From assembly GCF_022511165.1 (NCBI RefSeq), contig NZ_JAFLSB010000009.1, forward strand, positions 1 to 20,889: 20,889 bases of DNA, read 5' to 3'. The notes below the pieces were generated by a model. The model had not been told where the DNA came from, ran no database searches, and saw nothing but the letters and a program-made list of their open reading frames with translations. This document shows, piece by piece, positions 14,041-20,801 of the stretch (position 1 is the first letter of the stretch; each line of letters opens with the position of its first letter). The position numbers and the translations under genes were made by a program. The DNA comes from Helicobacter sp. Lineage in GTDB: Bacteria > Campylobacterota > Campylobacteria > Campylobacterales > Helicobacteraceae.

Positions 14041-15293
14041 AGGATTACGCTCGTTGTGCCTGTGGAGATACCTCGTGCCTGTGTATCTTTTGCTTCTGTC
14101 TCTTCTTTGATAGAATCTGCCTCCATATAATGTGGTTCATTGGGCAGATTCAGCTCCTCATTAGGTGTAATAGCATTAACGCTTTGGGTAAGGGCTTCTT
14201 GCAAATAAGGTATAAACTGCTCGGTGAAAGCAATAAAAGCTTCCTTTTCTTTGCCTTGTAATTCCTTGCTTACAGCCTTTACGCTTGAAAGAGGATTGAT
14301 TGGCACATTGTTACGATAAAGCCCAAAATGCAAATGTGGTCCTGTGCTTAAGCCTGTCGTGCCAACACGCCCTATCACCTGCCCTTGCTTCACTTTTTTA
14401 CCCACTCTCATACCGGAAGCAAAAGAATTCATATGCGCATAGAGCGTTTTGAGATTGTTTTCGTGGCGGATTTCAATGAGATTCCCATAACCCCCTTTTT
14501 TGCCAACAAATATTACCACCCCACTAGCAGCAGCATAAATAGGTGTGCCTTTTGGAGCAGCATAATCCACCGCATAATGCGGTCGTATCGTGCCAAGTAT
14601 AGGGTGCTTTCTCCCTAGAGAAAATCTTGAACTTATCCTTGCCCCTGATATGGGTGTTTGAAGCAAAAAGCCCTGAATCTCCTTGCCCTCCTTATTATAA
14701 TAGCGTCCATTGTTGTAACTAAAAATATAATGTGGCTTTTTATTAATCTCCACCACCGCTGCCTTAATATTCGCATTTTTAAGAGGTTTGCCTAAACGAT
14801 ATTTGCGATCATAAATGAATGCTAATCTATCATTTTTTAAGATACTATGAAAATTAATGCTATTTTTATAGGCATTTAAAAATTCACCCACCAAGGCACT
14901 ATCGTGCGTCATTTCCATCAAATCTTGATAGGGAGATTTTTGAATAGAGAGGCTAATTGTCTGCTCCTGCTCAAAATAAATCATAGGCGTAAAATCAAGT
15001 GCATATACACCATCACGTTTAAAAATATGAATCTGCATACCATCGCCTATGGGAATAAGGGCTTGAATGAGTTCATCATTTTTATCTAAAAGCGTATAGT
15101 AAGTCACACCAGCATAAATCTCTGAAGTAAGCTCTCTATCTTTTGGAGGGAGATTATAATACACGCTTGTAGGAATATCATATTTTTGAAAAAATGCAAA
15201 AAGTGTGTAGCCTGATTCCCAAGTGTGAGAATGCGCCACCGCACCAAAACACAAGCTACTCCATATGCCTATAAACAAAAAGATTTTTTTCAT
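14037..15293 (-). CDS. csd3: M23 peptidoglycan hydrolase, Csd3/HdpA-like
   Basis: Zinc metallopeptidase of the M23 (LytM) family, 418 residues. Csd3/HdpA (HP0506) trims and opens peptidoglycan crosslinks and is needed for helical shape. Signal peptide residues 1-20 place it in the periplasm. The zinc ligands are His239 and Asp243 (HYAVDYAAP) and His322 in HLHFG, with His320 and His287 (YAHM) as catalytic partners. The N-terminal 200 residues match the inhibitory/regulatory region expected for this group. A charged, low-complexity tail follows the catalytic domain from about residue 340. AAGGTG eight bases upstream supports the ATG at 15293; an upstream ATG at 15326 has no ribosome-binding site. 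First gene of an operon with Nudix, pgbA and glcD. Confidence 0.92.
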   Translation of the reverse strand: MKKIFLFIGIWSSLCFGAVAHSHTWESGYTLFAFFQKYDIPTSVYYNLPPKDRELTSEIYAGVTYYTLLDKNDELIQALIPIGDGMQIHIFKRDGVYALDFTPMIYFEQEQTISLSIQKSPYQDLMEMTHDSALVGEFLNAYKNSINFHSILKNDRLAFIYDRKYRLGKPLKNANIKAAVVEINKKPHYIFSYNNGRYYNKEGKEIQGFLLQTPISGARISSRFSLGRKHPILGTIRPHYAVDYAAPKGTPIYAAASGVVIFVGKKGGYGNLIEIRHENNLKTLYAHMNSFASGMRVGKKVKQGQVIGRVGTTGLSTGPHLHFGLYRNNVPINPLSSVKAVSKELQGKEKEAFIAFTEQFIPYLQEALTQSVNAITPNEELNLPNEPHYMEADSIKEETEAKDTQARGISTGTTSVIL

Positions 15294-15349
15294 TATAAAA
15301 ACACCTTGATTGATAATCTTTAACATAGAATCTAAACGCTTAAAGTGTG

Positions 15350-15385
15350 GGATTTTAGTATAAAAACCTTAATAAAGATGTTAAA
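15350..15385. repeat. Direct repeat copy 1 (promoter repeat)
   Basis: The first 27 bases (15350-15376, beginning GGATTTTAGTATAAAAACC) are identical to 17001-17027. After a 2-base spacer, TGTTAAA (15379-15385) also matches. Same orientation as copy 2. The repeat spans the -35 to -10 of the csd3 promoter. Confidence 0.9.
15357..15384 (-). promoter_or_regulatory. csd3 operon promoter
   Basis: On the minus strand TTAACA (15379-15384), a 16-bp spacer and TATACT (15357-15362), with the T-rich upstream sequence typical of campylobacterial promoters. Predicted transcription start is near 15350, giving a leader of about 57 bases. The same promoter is duplicated upstream of the transporter gene. Confidence 0.6.
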
Positions 15386-15425
15386 CACACTTCTTGCATT
15401 ATTTGTAATAACTTTTAGGCAATAT

Positions 15426-16946
15426 TTAGATTTCTAAAAACCACCGCCAATACACATACGAAAAAAGCGTTACAGCTATAATGCCCACCACACTCAGTAA
15501 AAAACCAAAACGCACCATATCCCACGCTTTCATATTACCTTTGGCAAAAACAATCGCATTTGGTGGGGTGCTAATAGGAATCATAAATGAAAAACTTGCG
15601 CAAATGGTAATGGCAAGCATTGTGATTGTAGGCTCTTTGCCCTCCAAAAAAGACTGCGTAGCAGTATAAACAATAGGAAGCAAAATTGCAATGAGTGCCG
15701 TGGTGCTTAAAAATCCTGTTGCTATAATCGCACTCACACAAGCTAAAAATAAAAATATAATAAAAGGCAAGCCCGAAAATTGAGCAAAAAATCCCTCAAA
15801 TACGCTACTTAGTTCAGATTGAGCAAAGGCGGTAGCGATACAAAATCCTGCGCCAAATAAAAAGATAAGTTCATAAGGTATGGATTTAGAATCGTCCCAA
15901 TCCAAAAAGCCAATTTTAGGCACAAACATAAGTAGCCCAAAGGCAAGAAGTATCACATTTTCATTCAAGCCTAAGCCATTATAAAAAGGCTTGATAGGGG
16001 AATTGATAAAAAGTATAACTAAAAGGATAATGATAAAAAATGCCAAACGTTTATGCGCAAAGGTAAGCTTTTCATCTTCAAAGAGATTAACTTCAATAGA
16101 ATGCTCTTTAGTATGAGCTGAAAGTATGTAAATCATCGCATAAAGCATAAGTAAAGTAAGTGGTAGCATCATAAAAATCCAAGTTGTAAAACCAATGCCT
16201 TCAAATCCACGACTTTCTATGAATCCTAAAAAGATAAGATTGGGTGGAGAGCCTATGGGCGTGGTGATTCCACTAATACTTGCCCCAAAGGCAACAGCAA
16301 GTAAAAATCGCACTTTTAAAAAATAATCTTTAGTGATTGAAAGTGCAATAGGCAAAAGCAAAATTGCCACAGTAGAATTTGACAAAGCTGTTCCTAGAGC
16401 TGCTGAAGCAAAGCCTAGAGCTGAAATCACACCCTTAGGGGTTTTTGGAAAAAGAGCGAGGAATTTTTTGGCGATGATTTTATGCAAACCAATTTTTTCT
16501 GTCGCCGTAGCGAGCATAAAACCGCCTAAAAACAAAAATATTACAGGATTGCCATAATTTGCTGTGGCACTTTTGGTATCTAAGATTCCAAAACTTGGAA
16601 ATAAAATAATAGGCAAAAGCGACACCACGCCTAGAGGCAAGGCTTTGTTTGTCCAAAGAGCCACAAGCAAGGCAATGATTCCAATAAGAGCTGAAACCTT
16701 AAATGAAGCCTCAAGATAAAAATGTGCTAAAAAAGCGCAGATAATGCCTAAAAGAAGCGCAGATATCAAACCTAGAATAATTCTTGCAAAAGGCGAGAGT
16801 TTTTTAGAATCTTGATTTTCTTCATATTCATCGCTTAATTCATCTACAATATCTTCATTTTCTTTTTTATTAGGCGATATATGTTTTTTGCTGCGAGAAA
16901 CTGGCTTTGTTTCTTTGCTTTTTGTAGGATTTGTAGTCTTTCTCAT
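15426..16946 (-). CDS. DASS-family anion/dicarboxylate:sodium symporter
   Basis: 506 residues, polytopic inner-membrane protein of the divalent anion:Na+ symporter (SLC13/CitT) family. The two substrate/sodium-binding repeats are visible: LSNSTVAILLLPI with GSPPNLI in the first half, and STTALIAILLPI with STPPNAIVFAKG in the second. Likely cargo is a C4-dicarboxylate, citrate or sulfate; the sequence alone does not decide. A strongly charged, Lys/Ser/Glu-rich N-terminal extension of about 50 residues precedes the first membrane segment and is unusual for the family. The ATG at 16946 has AAGG seven bases upstream. It stands alone as a transcription unit, between two copies of a direct repeat, and is divergent from the flagellar operon. 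Confidence 0.88.
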   Translation of the reverse strand: MRKTTNPTKSKETKPVSRSKKHISPNKKENEDIVDELSDEYEENQDSKKLSPFARIILGLISALLLGIICAFLAHFYLEASFKVSALIGIIALLVALWTNKALPLGVVSLLPIILFPSFGILDTKSATANYGNPVIFLFLGGFMLATATEKIGLHKIIAKKFLALFPKTPKGVISALGFASAALGTALSNSTVAILLLPIALSITKDYFLKVRFLLAVAFGASISGITTPIGSPPNLIFLGFIESRGFEGIGFTTWIFMMLPLTLLMLYAMIYILSAHTKEHSIEVNLFEDEKLTFAHKRLAFFIIILLVILFINSPIKPFYNGLGLNENVILLAFGLLMFVPKIGFLDWDDSKSIPYELIFLFGAGFCIATAFAQSELSSVFEGFFAQFSGLPFIIFLFLACVSAIIATGFLSTTALIAILLPIVYTATQSFLEGKEPTITMLAITICASFSFMIPISTPPNAIVFAKGNMKAWDMVRFGFLLSVVGIIAVTLFSYVYWRWFLEI

Positions 16947-17000
16947 TTAAAAACCTTAACTTATGCCCTTGTAAGATAAAATCTCTTTGTTTTTAATGGC

Positions 17001-17037
17001 GGATTTTAGTATAAAAACCTTAATAAAAAATGTTAAA
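17001..17037. repeat. Direct repeat copy 2 (promoter repeat)
   Basis: 17001-17027 is identical to 15350-15376; after a 3-base spacer TGTTAAA (17031-17037) matches too. The only difference inside the repeat region is in the short spacer (AAA here, GA in copy 1). It spans the predicted promoter of the transporter gene. Confidence 0.9.
17008..17036 (-). promoter_or_regulatory. Promoter of the DASS transporter gene
   Basis: On the minus strand TTAACA (17031-17036), a 17-bp spacer and TATACT (17008-17013). It is one base longer in the spacer than the csd3 copy, which is nearer the optimum. The leader to the ATG at 16946 is about 55 bases. Confidence 0.6.
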
Positions 17038-17068
17038 ATAAGTATTGAAATGTCGATATAAAATTTAT

Positions 17069-17085
17069 TTGGCATTGTTTTTGCA
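17069..17085 (+). promoter_or_regulatory. Sigma54 (RpoN) promoter of the flagellar operon
   Basis: TTGGCATTGTTTTTGCA matches the -24/-12 consensus (TGGCAC-N5-TTGCA) with GG at 17071-17072 and GC at 17083-17084, exactly ten bases apart. Transcription would start near 17096, 54 bases before the 62-residue ORF. Sigma54 controls the middle (hook/rod) flagellar genes in Helicobacter and Campylobacter, with FlgR as activator. Confidence 0.85.
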
Positions 17086-17106
17086 TATTTCTTGCAGGTT
17101 TATTTT

Positions 17107-17131
17107 TATAGAATCTAATTTAGATTCTATA
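17107..17131 (+). other. Perfect palindrome in the 5' leader of the sigma54 transcript
   Basis: A 25-base perfect palindrome with 12-bp arms (TATAGAATCTAA and its complement around a central T) lies about 11 bases into the predicted transcript and ends 7 bases before the AAGGAG ribosome-binding site (17139-17144). In RNA it could form a stem next to the ribosome-binding site; as DNA it could be an operator. Confidence 0.6.
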
Positions 17132-17149
17132 TTTATTTAAGGAGTAAAT

Positions 17150-17338
17150 ATGGGCGCAGGTTTAAGAAATTGGCTTATTCCTACACTAAGCTTTATCGGG
17201 CTTTTGTATATTTTGCTTTTGCTTGGTATTTGGGCTTATCGTGTCGATACAAATGTGCCATTTTTTACAAATGATGGTCCTAAAGATGCAGCAACACTTA
17301 AAAGCTTTGCAAAAGAAATGAAAAAATATGTGGAATAA
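17150..17338 (+). CDS. Small single-pass membrane protein of the flagellar operon, unknown
   Basis: 62 residues. I do not recognise a family. A short N-terminus (MGAGLRNWLIPT) leads into one hydrophobic segment (about residues 12-29, Leu/Ile-rich with Gly, Tyr and Trp), then a soluble tail RVDTNVPFFTNDGPKDAATL that ends in a Lys-rich amphipathic helix. Coding is supported by a strong ribosome-binding site (AAGGAG, five bases from the ATG), by a sigma54 promoter directly upstream, and by position immediately before flgM. Topology is probably N-in, C-out, with the tail in the periplasm. It could be a flagellar assembly accessory protein or simply a gene using this promoter. Confidence 0.75.
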   Translation: MGAGLRNWLIPTLSFIGLLYILLLLGIWAYRVDTNVPFFTNDGPKDAATLKSFAKEMKKYVE

Positions 17339-17341
17339 TGC

Positions 17342-17368
17342 TAAAATTTTTGAAACTTTAGCCGATTT
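17342..17368 (+). promoter_or_regulatory. Sigma28 (FliA) promoter of flgM
   Basis: TAAA (17342-17345), a 15-base spacer, then GCCGATTT (17361-17368). This matches the FliA pattern TAAA-N15-GCCGATAA almost completely, and CGATTT is the campylobacterial form of the -10. It starts four bases after the stop codon of the 62-residue gene and about 30 bases before the flgM start. Confidence 0.8.
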
Positions 17369-17398
17369 GGCAATAAATCACTTTAAAAGGGGTGTCCT

Positions 17399-17611
17399 AT
17401 GATAAATGGTGTAAATGCAAGTATTGCTACAGCAAATACTCTCAATAGGGAAGTGCTTAACAAGCAAAATGAAAGCACTGAAGCAAAAGAAAAAGAGCAA
17501 GTGCAACTTTCACGCGCAGAACAGATCAAAGAACAAATCAAAAATGGTGAATACAAAATCGATTTGCAACAAACTTCAGAAAAAATGGCATCAAATTTGC
17601 TTAACCTATAA
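17399..17611 (+). CDS. flgM: Anti-sigma28 factor FlgM
   Basis: 70 residues, the short FlgM form typical of Helicobacter. FlgM binds FliA (sigma28) and holds back late flagellar genes until the hook is complete. The conserved C-terminal binding region is RAEQIKEQIKNGEYKIDLQQ followed by TSEKMASNLL. The N-terminal half is polar and predicted disordered, as expected for an exportable FlgM. AAAAGGGG precedes the ATG at 17399. The sigma28 promoter upstream would make it autoregulated, while read-through from the sigma54 promoter supplies it earlier in assembly. The order flgM-flgN-flgK is as I recall for Campylobacter jejuni. Confidence 0.93.
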   Translation: MINGVNASIATANTLNREVLNKQNESTEAKEKEQVQLSRAEQIKEQIKNGEYKIDLQQTSEKMASNLLNL

Positions 17612-17618
17612 AACTCTC

Positions 17619-17655
17619 CTCCATTGATGCAAGCATCGCTATTGTAACAATGGAG
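17619..17655 (+). other. Nested hairpin between flgM and flgN
   Basis: Arms CTCCATTG (17619-17626) and CAATGGAG (17648-17655) enclose a second hairpin, GATGC-AA-GCATC (17626-17637). It begins 8 bases after the flgM stop codon and ends 16 bases before the flgN start. There is no following T-run, so a partial terminator or an mRNA-stability element is more likely than a full stop. Confidence 0.55.
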
Positions 17656-17671
17656 CATATAGGATTAGGTT

Positions 17672-18097
17672 ATGCTACATACTTACATTGATGGTGCTAT
17701 TGCTGATTTAAGAACATTAATAGAGCTTACAAAGCTTGATAATACAGATATACAAGCCGCTAATCACGAGGCGATTTTTGGACGCTTAGAGCAAAAAGAT
17801 TCGCTTGTGAAGGCATTTGAAGAGAAAAAATCTCTTATCCACCAAGAAATGCTCATTTTGTGTGAGAAAAATCCTCATAAATCGCTTAAGGACTTGCTTG
17901 ATGAGACCACAAGCACTCTCTTAGATACAATGCGAGATGCACTGAGTGAGCTTAAAATCCTCAATAGCAATTATGCAAGAAGCGTATTTGCTGTATCAGA
18001 GTTTTATAATTCCCTCATTCAGCGCATTATCCCTCACGAAAGCAATGGCTATGGTGACCAGCGTTCGCAAGGGCATTTGCTCAAAATTCAAGCTTAA
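17672..18097 (+). CDS. flgN: Flagellar hook-filament junction chaperone FlgN-like
   Basis: 141 residues, all-helical with heptad-like Leu spacing, no signal or membrane segment. The FlgN family binds FlgK and FlgL in the cytosol and delivers them to the flagellar export gate. Family sequence identity is low, so the call leans on size, helical character (RTLIELTKLDNTDIQAANHE and the central LDETTSTLLDTMRDALSELK) and position directly before flgK, eight bases away. The ATG at 17672 follows an AGGATTAGG purine stretch. The C-terminus after residue 125 is polar and rich in Gly, Gln and Ser, where FlgN proteins usually hold the flexible substrate-binding tail. Confidence 0.82.
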   Translation: MLHTYIDGAIADLRTLIELTKLDNTDIQAANHEAIFGRLEQKDSLVKAFEEKKSLIHQEMLILCEKNPHKSLKDLLDETTSTLLDTMRDALSELKILNSNYARSVFAVSEFYNSLIQRIIPHESNGYGDQRSQGHLLKIQA

Positions 18098-18105
18098 GGA
18101 ATAGT

Positions 18106-19926
18106 ATGGGCGGTATCCTCTCCTCTCTTAATACCTCTTACACCGGCTTACAAGCACATCAATTAATGGTTGATGTAACCGGTAATAACATTTCTAATGC
18201 AAGTGATGAATTTTATAGCCGCCAACGTGTGCTTGTGCGCCCTGAACGCCCACTTTACTATCAAGATTATAATCTCGGTAGGGGGGTAAGCATTGAAACC
18301 ATACAGAGAATCCACGATGAATTTGTCTTTAATCGCTATCGCAAAGCCGCCGAGGAAGCTCAATATTATGATACGCATTTTACAACCTTGCGTGAAGCTT
18401 CGGCTTTTTTCCCCGAAGTCGATGGCGTGGGTATTTATAATGACTTAGAAGAATATTTCAACTCGTGGAAAGACCTTGCTAAAAATGCCACGGACCCAGC
18501 TCAAAAGCAGGTTTTAGCTAAAAATGCACAAGTTTTAAGTAAAAATATACAAGATACGCGTTTGCGTCTTGTAAGATTGCAACAAAAGGCAAGTGAGGAG
18601 CTTGAAGTAACTATCAAAGAAGTGAATCGCCTTGCCAAAGAAATTGCCCATATTAATGGCAAACTCAAAGAAATGGAAGACCAACGCGAACTCAAGCAAG
18701 CCAACGAATTGCGCGATAGACGCGATGAGCTAGAATACAATCTCCAAACACTCATAGGCGCAAATGTCTTTAAAAATCATCTTGATTCTAATGCCTCTAT
18801 CCACCCTAAGTTAGCGGATTTTGATGATGAATATGTGCTCAATATCGGCTTTGGGTTTAATATCGTTGATGGCGCAATGTATCACCCTATCGTGCTTAAA
18901 AAAGATGATAATCACCTCAACCTTAATCGCGTGTATTTTCAAGGCGATGATTTTAAAACCGTTGAAATTACAGATAAAATCGTGCAGGGTAAGGCAGGCT
19001 CACTTATTAGTCTTTACAACTCTGGAGAAGCTGGCACACGCGTAGGAAAACTCCAAGATTATATCAATAACCTTGATATTTTTGCAAAAGGCTTTATTGA
19101 AGCAACAAATGCCATTTATTCTCAAAGTGCTGCCACACAGATTCGCAGTGATAAGCTTGATGTGTGGAGTCTCAATGCTCTTGTAGATAGTAATTATAAT
19201 ATCAAAACAGGAAGTTTTGATGTTGTTGTGTATAGCACACAGGGCGATGAGATTGGGCGCAAGACAATCTATATTAATGAAATTACTACAATGAATGATG
19301 TTGTGCGTGCGATTAATGCAAATACTGATGATAATAAAGACAATAATGCCCTTAACGATATTGACGACCATTTTCGCGCATATTATGACAATGACAGCGG
19401 AGAATTTAATATCTTAGCCAAGAATCCTTCACAAGGGCTATATGTCGCCATACAAGATAATGGCACAAATTTCACTGGTGCTTTTGGCTTAAATAAATTT
19501 TTTGATGGCAAAGATGCACACGATATTGCGCTTAATTACGAATATGCCAAAGACGCCACGCTCATACGCCCGTGGCTCGCACCTGTGAATGGAAACTTTG
19601 AAGTAGCAAATATGATGCAGCAGCTCCAATATGATGATGTGGATTTCTATATCAATAAATTTGAAACCAAGCAAATGCGCATTTCAGAATATTATCAATT
19701 CCTCTCTGGGCGCGTGGCAAACCAAACTGAAGCCACACAACGCACAAAAGAAACCAAAGATTCTGTGCTTGCTGCAGTCAAAAAGGAGCATTTGGCAATC
19801 TCACAAGTAAGCCTTGATGAAGAAATGGTGAATCTCATCAAATTCCAAGGTGGCTATGCAGCAAATGCAAAGGTAATTACAACCATTGATAGAATGATAG
19901 AAACGCTACTTGGTATCAAGCAATAG
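18106..19926 (+). CDS. flgK: Flagellar hook-associated protein 1 (FlgK)
   Basis: 606 residues, the length I recall for H. pylori FlgK. FlgK is the first junction protein between hook and filament, exported by the flagellar type III system. The N-terminal rod/hook signature is SSLNTSYTGLQAHQ with VTGNNISNASDEFYSRQRV. The C-terminal D0 helix is EEMVNLIKFQGGYAANAKVI followed by DRMIETLLGIKQ. A coiled-coil region (about 150-215) and a variable central domain lie between. The ATG at 18106 has AAGGA five bases upstream. Codon use and composition match the neighbours. The next gene begins seven bases after its stop. Confidence 0.97.
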   Translation: MGGILSSLNTSYTGLQAHQLMVDVTGNNISNASDEFYSRQRVLVRPERPLYYQDYNLGRGVSIETIQRIHDEFVFNRYRKAAEEAQYYDTHFTTLREASAFFPEVDGVGIYNDLEEYFNSWKDLAKNATDPAQKQVLAKNAQVLSKNIQDTRLRLVRLQQKASEELEVTIKEVNRLAKEIAHINGKLKEMEDQRELKQANELRDRRDELEYNLQTLIGANVFKNHLDSNASIHPKLADFDDEYVLNIGFGFNIVDGAMYHPIVLKKDDNHLNLNRVYFQGDDFKTVEITDKIVQGKAGSLISLYNSGEAGTRVGKLQDYINNLDIFAKGFIEATNAIYSQSAATQIRSDKLDVWSLNALVDSNYNIKTGSFDVVVYSTQGDEIGRKTIYINEITTMNDVVRAINANTDDNKDNNALNDIDDHFRAYYDNDSGEFNILAKNPSQGLYVAIQDNGTNFTGAFGLNKFFDGKDAHDIALNYEYAKDATLIRPWLAPVNGNFEVANMMQQLQYDDVDFYINKFETKQMRISEYYQFLSGRVANQTEATQRTKETKDSVLAAVKKEHLAISQVSLDEEMVNLIKFQGGYAANAKVITTIDRMIETLLGIKQ

Positions 19927-19933
19927 CCCCACA

Positions 19934-20641
19934 ATGCGCCACATTCTCACCCAAAGTTTCAAAGATTTTTTACACCCAAAGATTCTTGCTCTTGTATGTC
20001 TGCCTTTTATCTTTAATGTATTGCTTTTAGGGAGTTTCATATATGCCTATGGCTCTATGCTCTATGAGTATCTTTTTACTCTTATGCCGCATTTTGTCCA
20101 AGATATAGCCACAAATGACGCGCTTTGGGCGAAGATTCTCTACTCTTTAAGCCTTATAAGCTTTTATATCGCTATGTTCTTGCTTATCCTTCTTTTTGCA
20201 TTGCTTAGCAATCTCTTTTGTGCGATATTTTACACGCCTTTTATCGTGCATTTTGTGCATAAAAAGGACTTTGCCCATATCACATTGCAACCTTTTGGCA
20301 CTCTATGGGGCGATAGCCTTGCTTTTTTTAAAGATGCTCTTATTTTTGTAGCACTTTTTGTGCTGTGTGTGCCTTTGTTTTTTATCCCACTTATTGGGAG
20401 CTTTGTGCCTTTTACATTAGGCTTAGTGTTTTTTAAAAAGCGCACTTTTTATGATGTGAGTAGCTGCATTATGAGCAAGACAGATTTTAAAGCCCTGCAA
20501 AAAGCCACTTTGTCAAACTACACTTATGCTCTCACTGCCTATATCCCTAGCCTTATTCCTTTTGTGAGCTTTTTTGTAATGCCCCTGCAGATTCTGCTCA
20601 TCACGCGCTATGTGTTTCATCATATCGCCAAAATACCATAG
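19934..20641 (+). CDS. EI24/CysZ-like integral membrane protein
   Basis: 235 residues with about five to six hydrophobic segments. The N-terminal SFKDFLHPKILALVCLPFIF and the pattern of paired membrane segments resemble the EI24 domain family (CysZ-like). In E. coli CysZ takes up sulfate; no such role can be claimed here. The start is uncertain. The ATG at 19934 is the nearest conventional start, seven bases after the flgK stop. An in-frame TTG at 19910 overlaps flgK. Neither has a clear Shine-Dalgarno, so translation is probably coupled to flgK. A flagellar role is not implied by the sequence itself. Confidence 0.72.
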   Translation: MRHILTQSFKDFLHPKILALVCLPFIFNVLLLGSFIYAYGSMLYEYLFTLMPHFVQDIATNDALWAKILYSLSLISFYIAMFLLILLFALLSNLFCAIFYTPFIVHFVHKKDFAHITLQPFGTLWGDSLAFFKDALIFVALFVLCVPLFFIPLIGSFVPFTLGLVFFKKRTFYDVSSCIMSKTDFKALQKATLSNYTYALTAYIPSLIPFVSFFVMPLQILLITRYVFHHIAKIP

Positions 20642-20722
20642 CCCCCAAAGATTCTCCATATTCAATTTTACTTAAAGCTATTTTTTAGCAGAATCTACAT
20701 TTTTACATTATCTTGCCTAAAA

Positions 20723-20755
20723 GGAGCACAAGCCAAAAACCGATGTGTTTGCTCC
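20723..20755. terminator. Possible bidirectional terminator
   Basis: Arms GGAGCA (20723-20728) and TGCTCC (20750-20755) enclose a 21-base loop. Read on the minus strand the stem is followed by TTTTAGG; on the plus strand by CATTTAAAG. It lies between the convergent EI24-like gene and the outer-membrane protein gene, where a shared terminator is expected. The stem is short. Confidence 0.4.
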
Positions 20756-20801
20756 CATTTAAAGCCACTTATTGAAAGCCCACAAATTAAGATACAATAC
20801 A

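Noticed and set aside
15294..15326. csd3 starting at 15326
   Set aside because: No Shine-Dalgarno at 15326, and the signal peptide begins cleanly at 15293 after AAGGTG.
15350..17037. The transporter segment as a composite transposon or integrated element
   Set aside because: There is no transposase, integrase or terminal inverted repeat; the flanking repeats are promoter sequence in direct orientation, so only promoter duplication or homologous recombination is supported.
19000..19371. 123-codon minus-strand ORF inside flgK
   Set aside because: It is an antisense shadow of the FlgK central domain, Ile/Asn/Cys-rich without signals or motifs.
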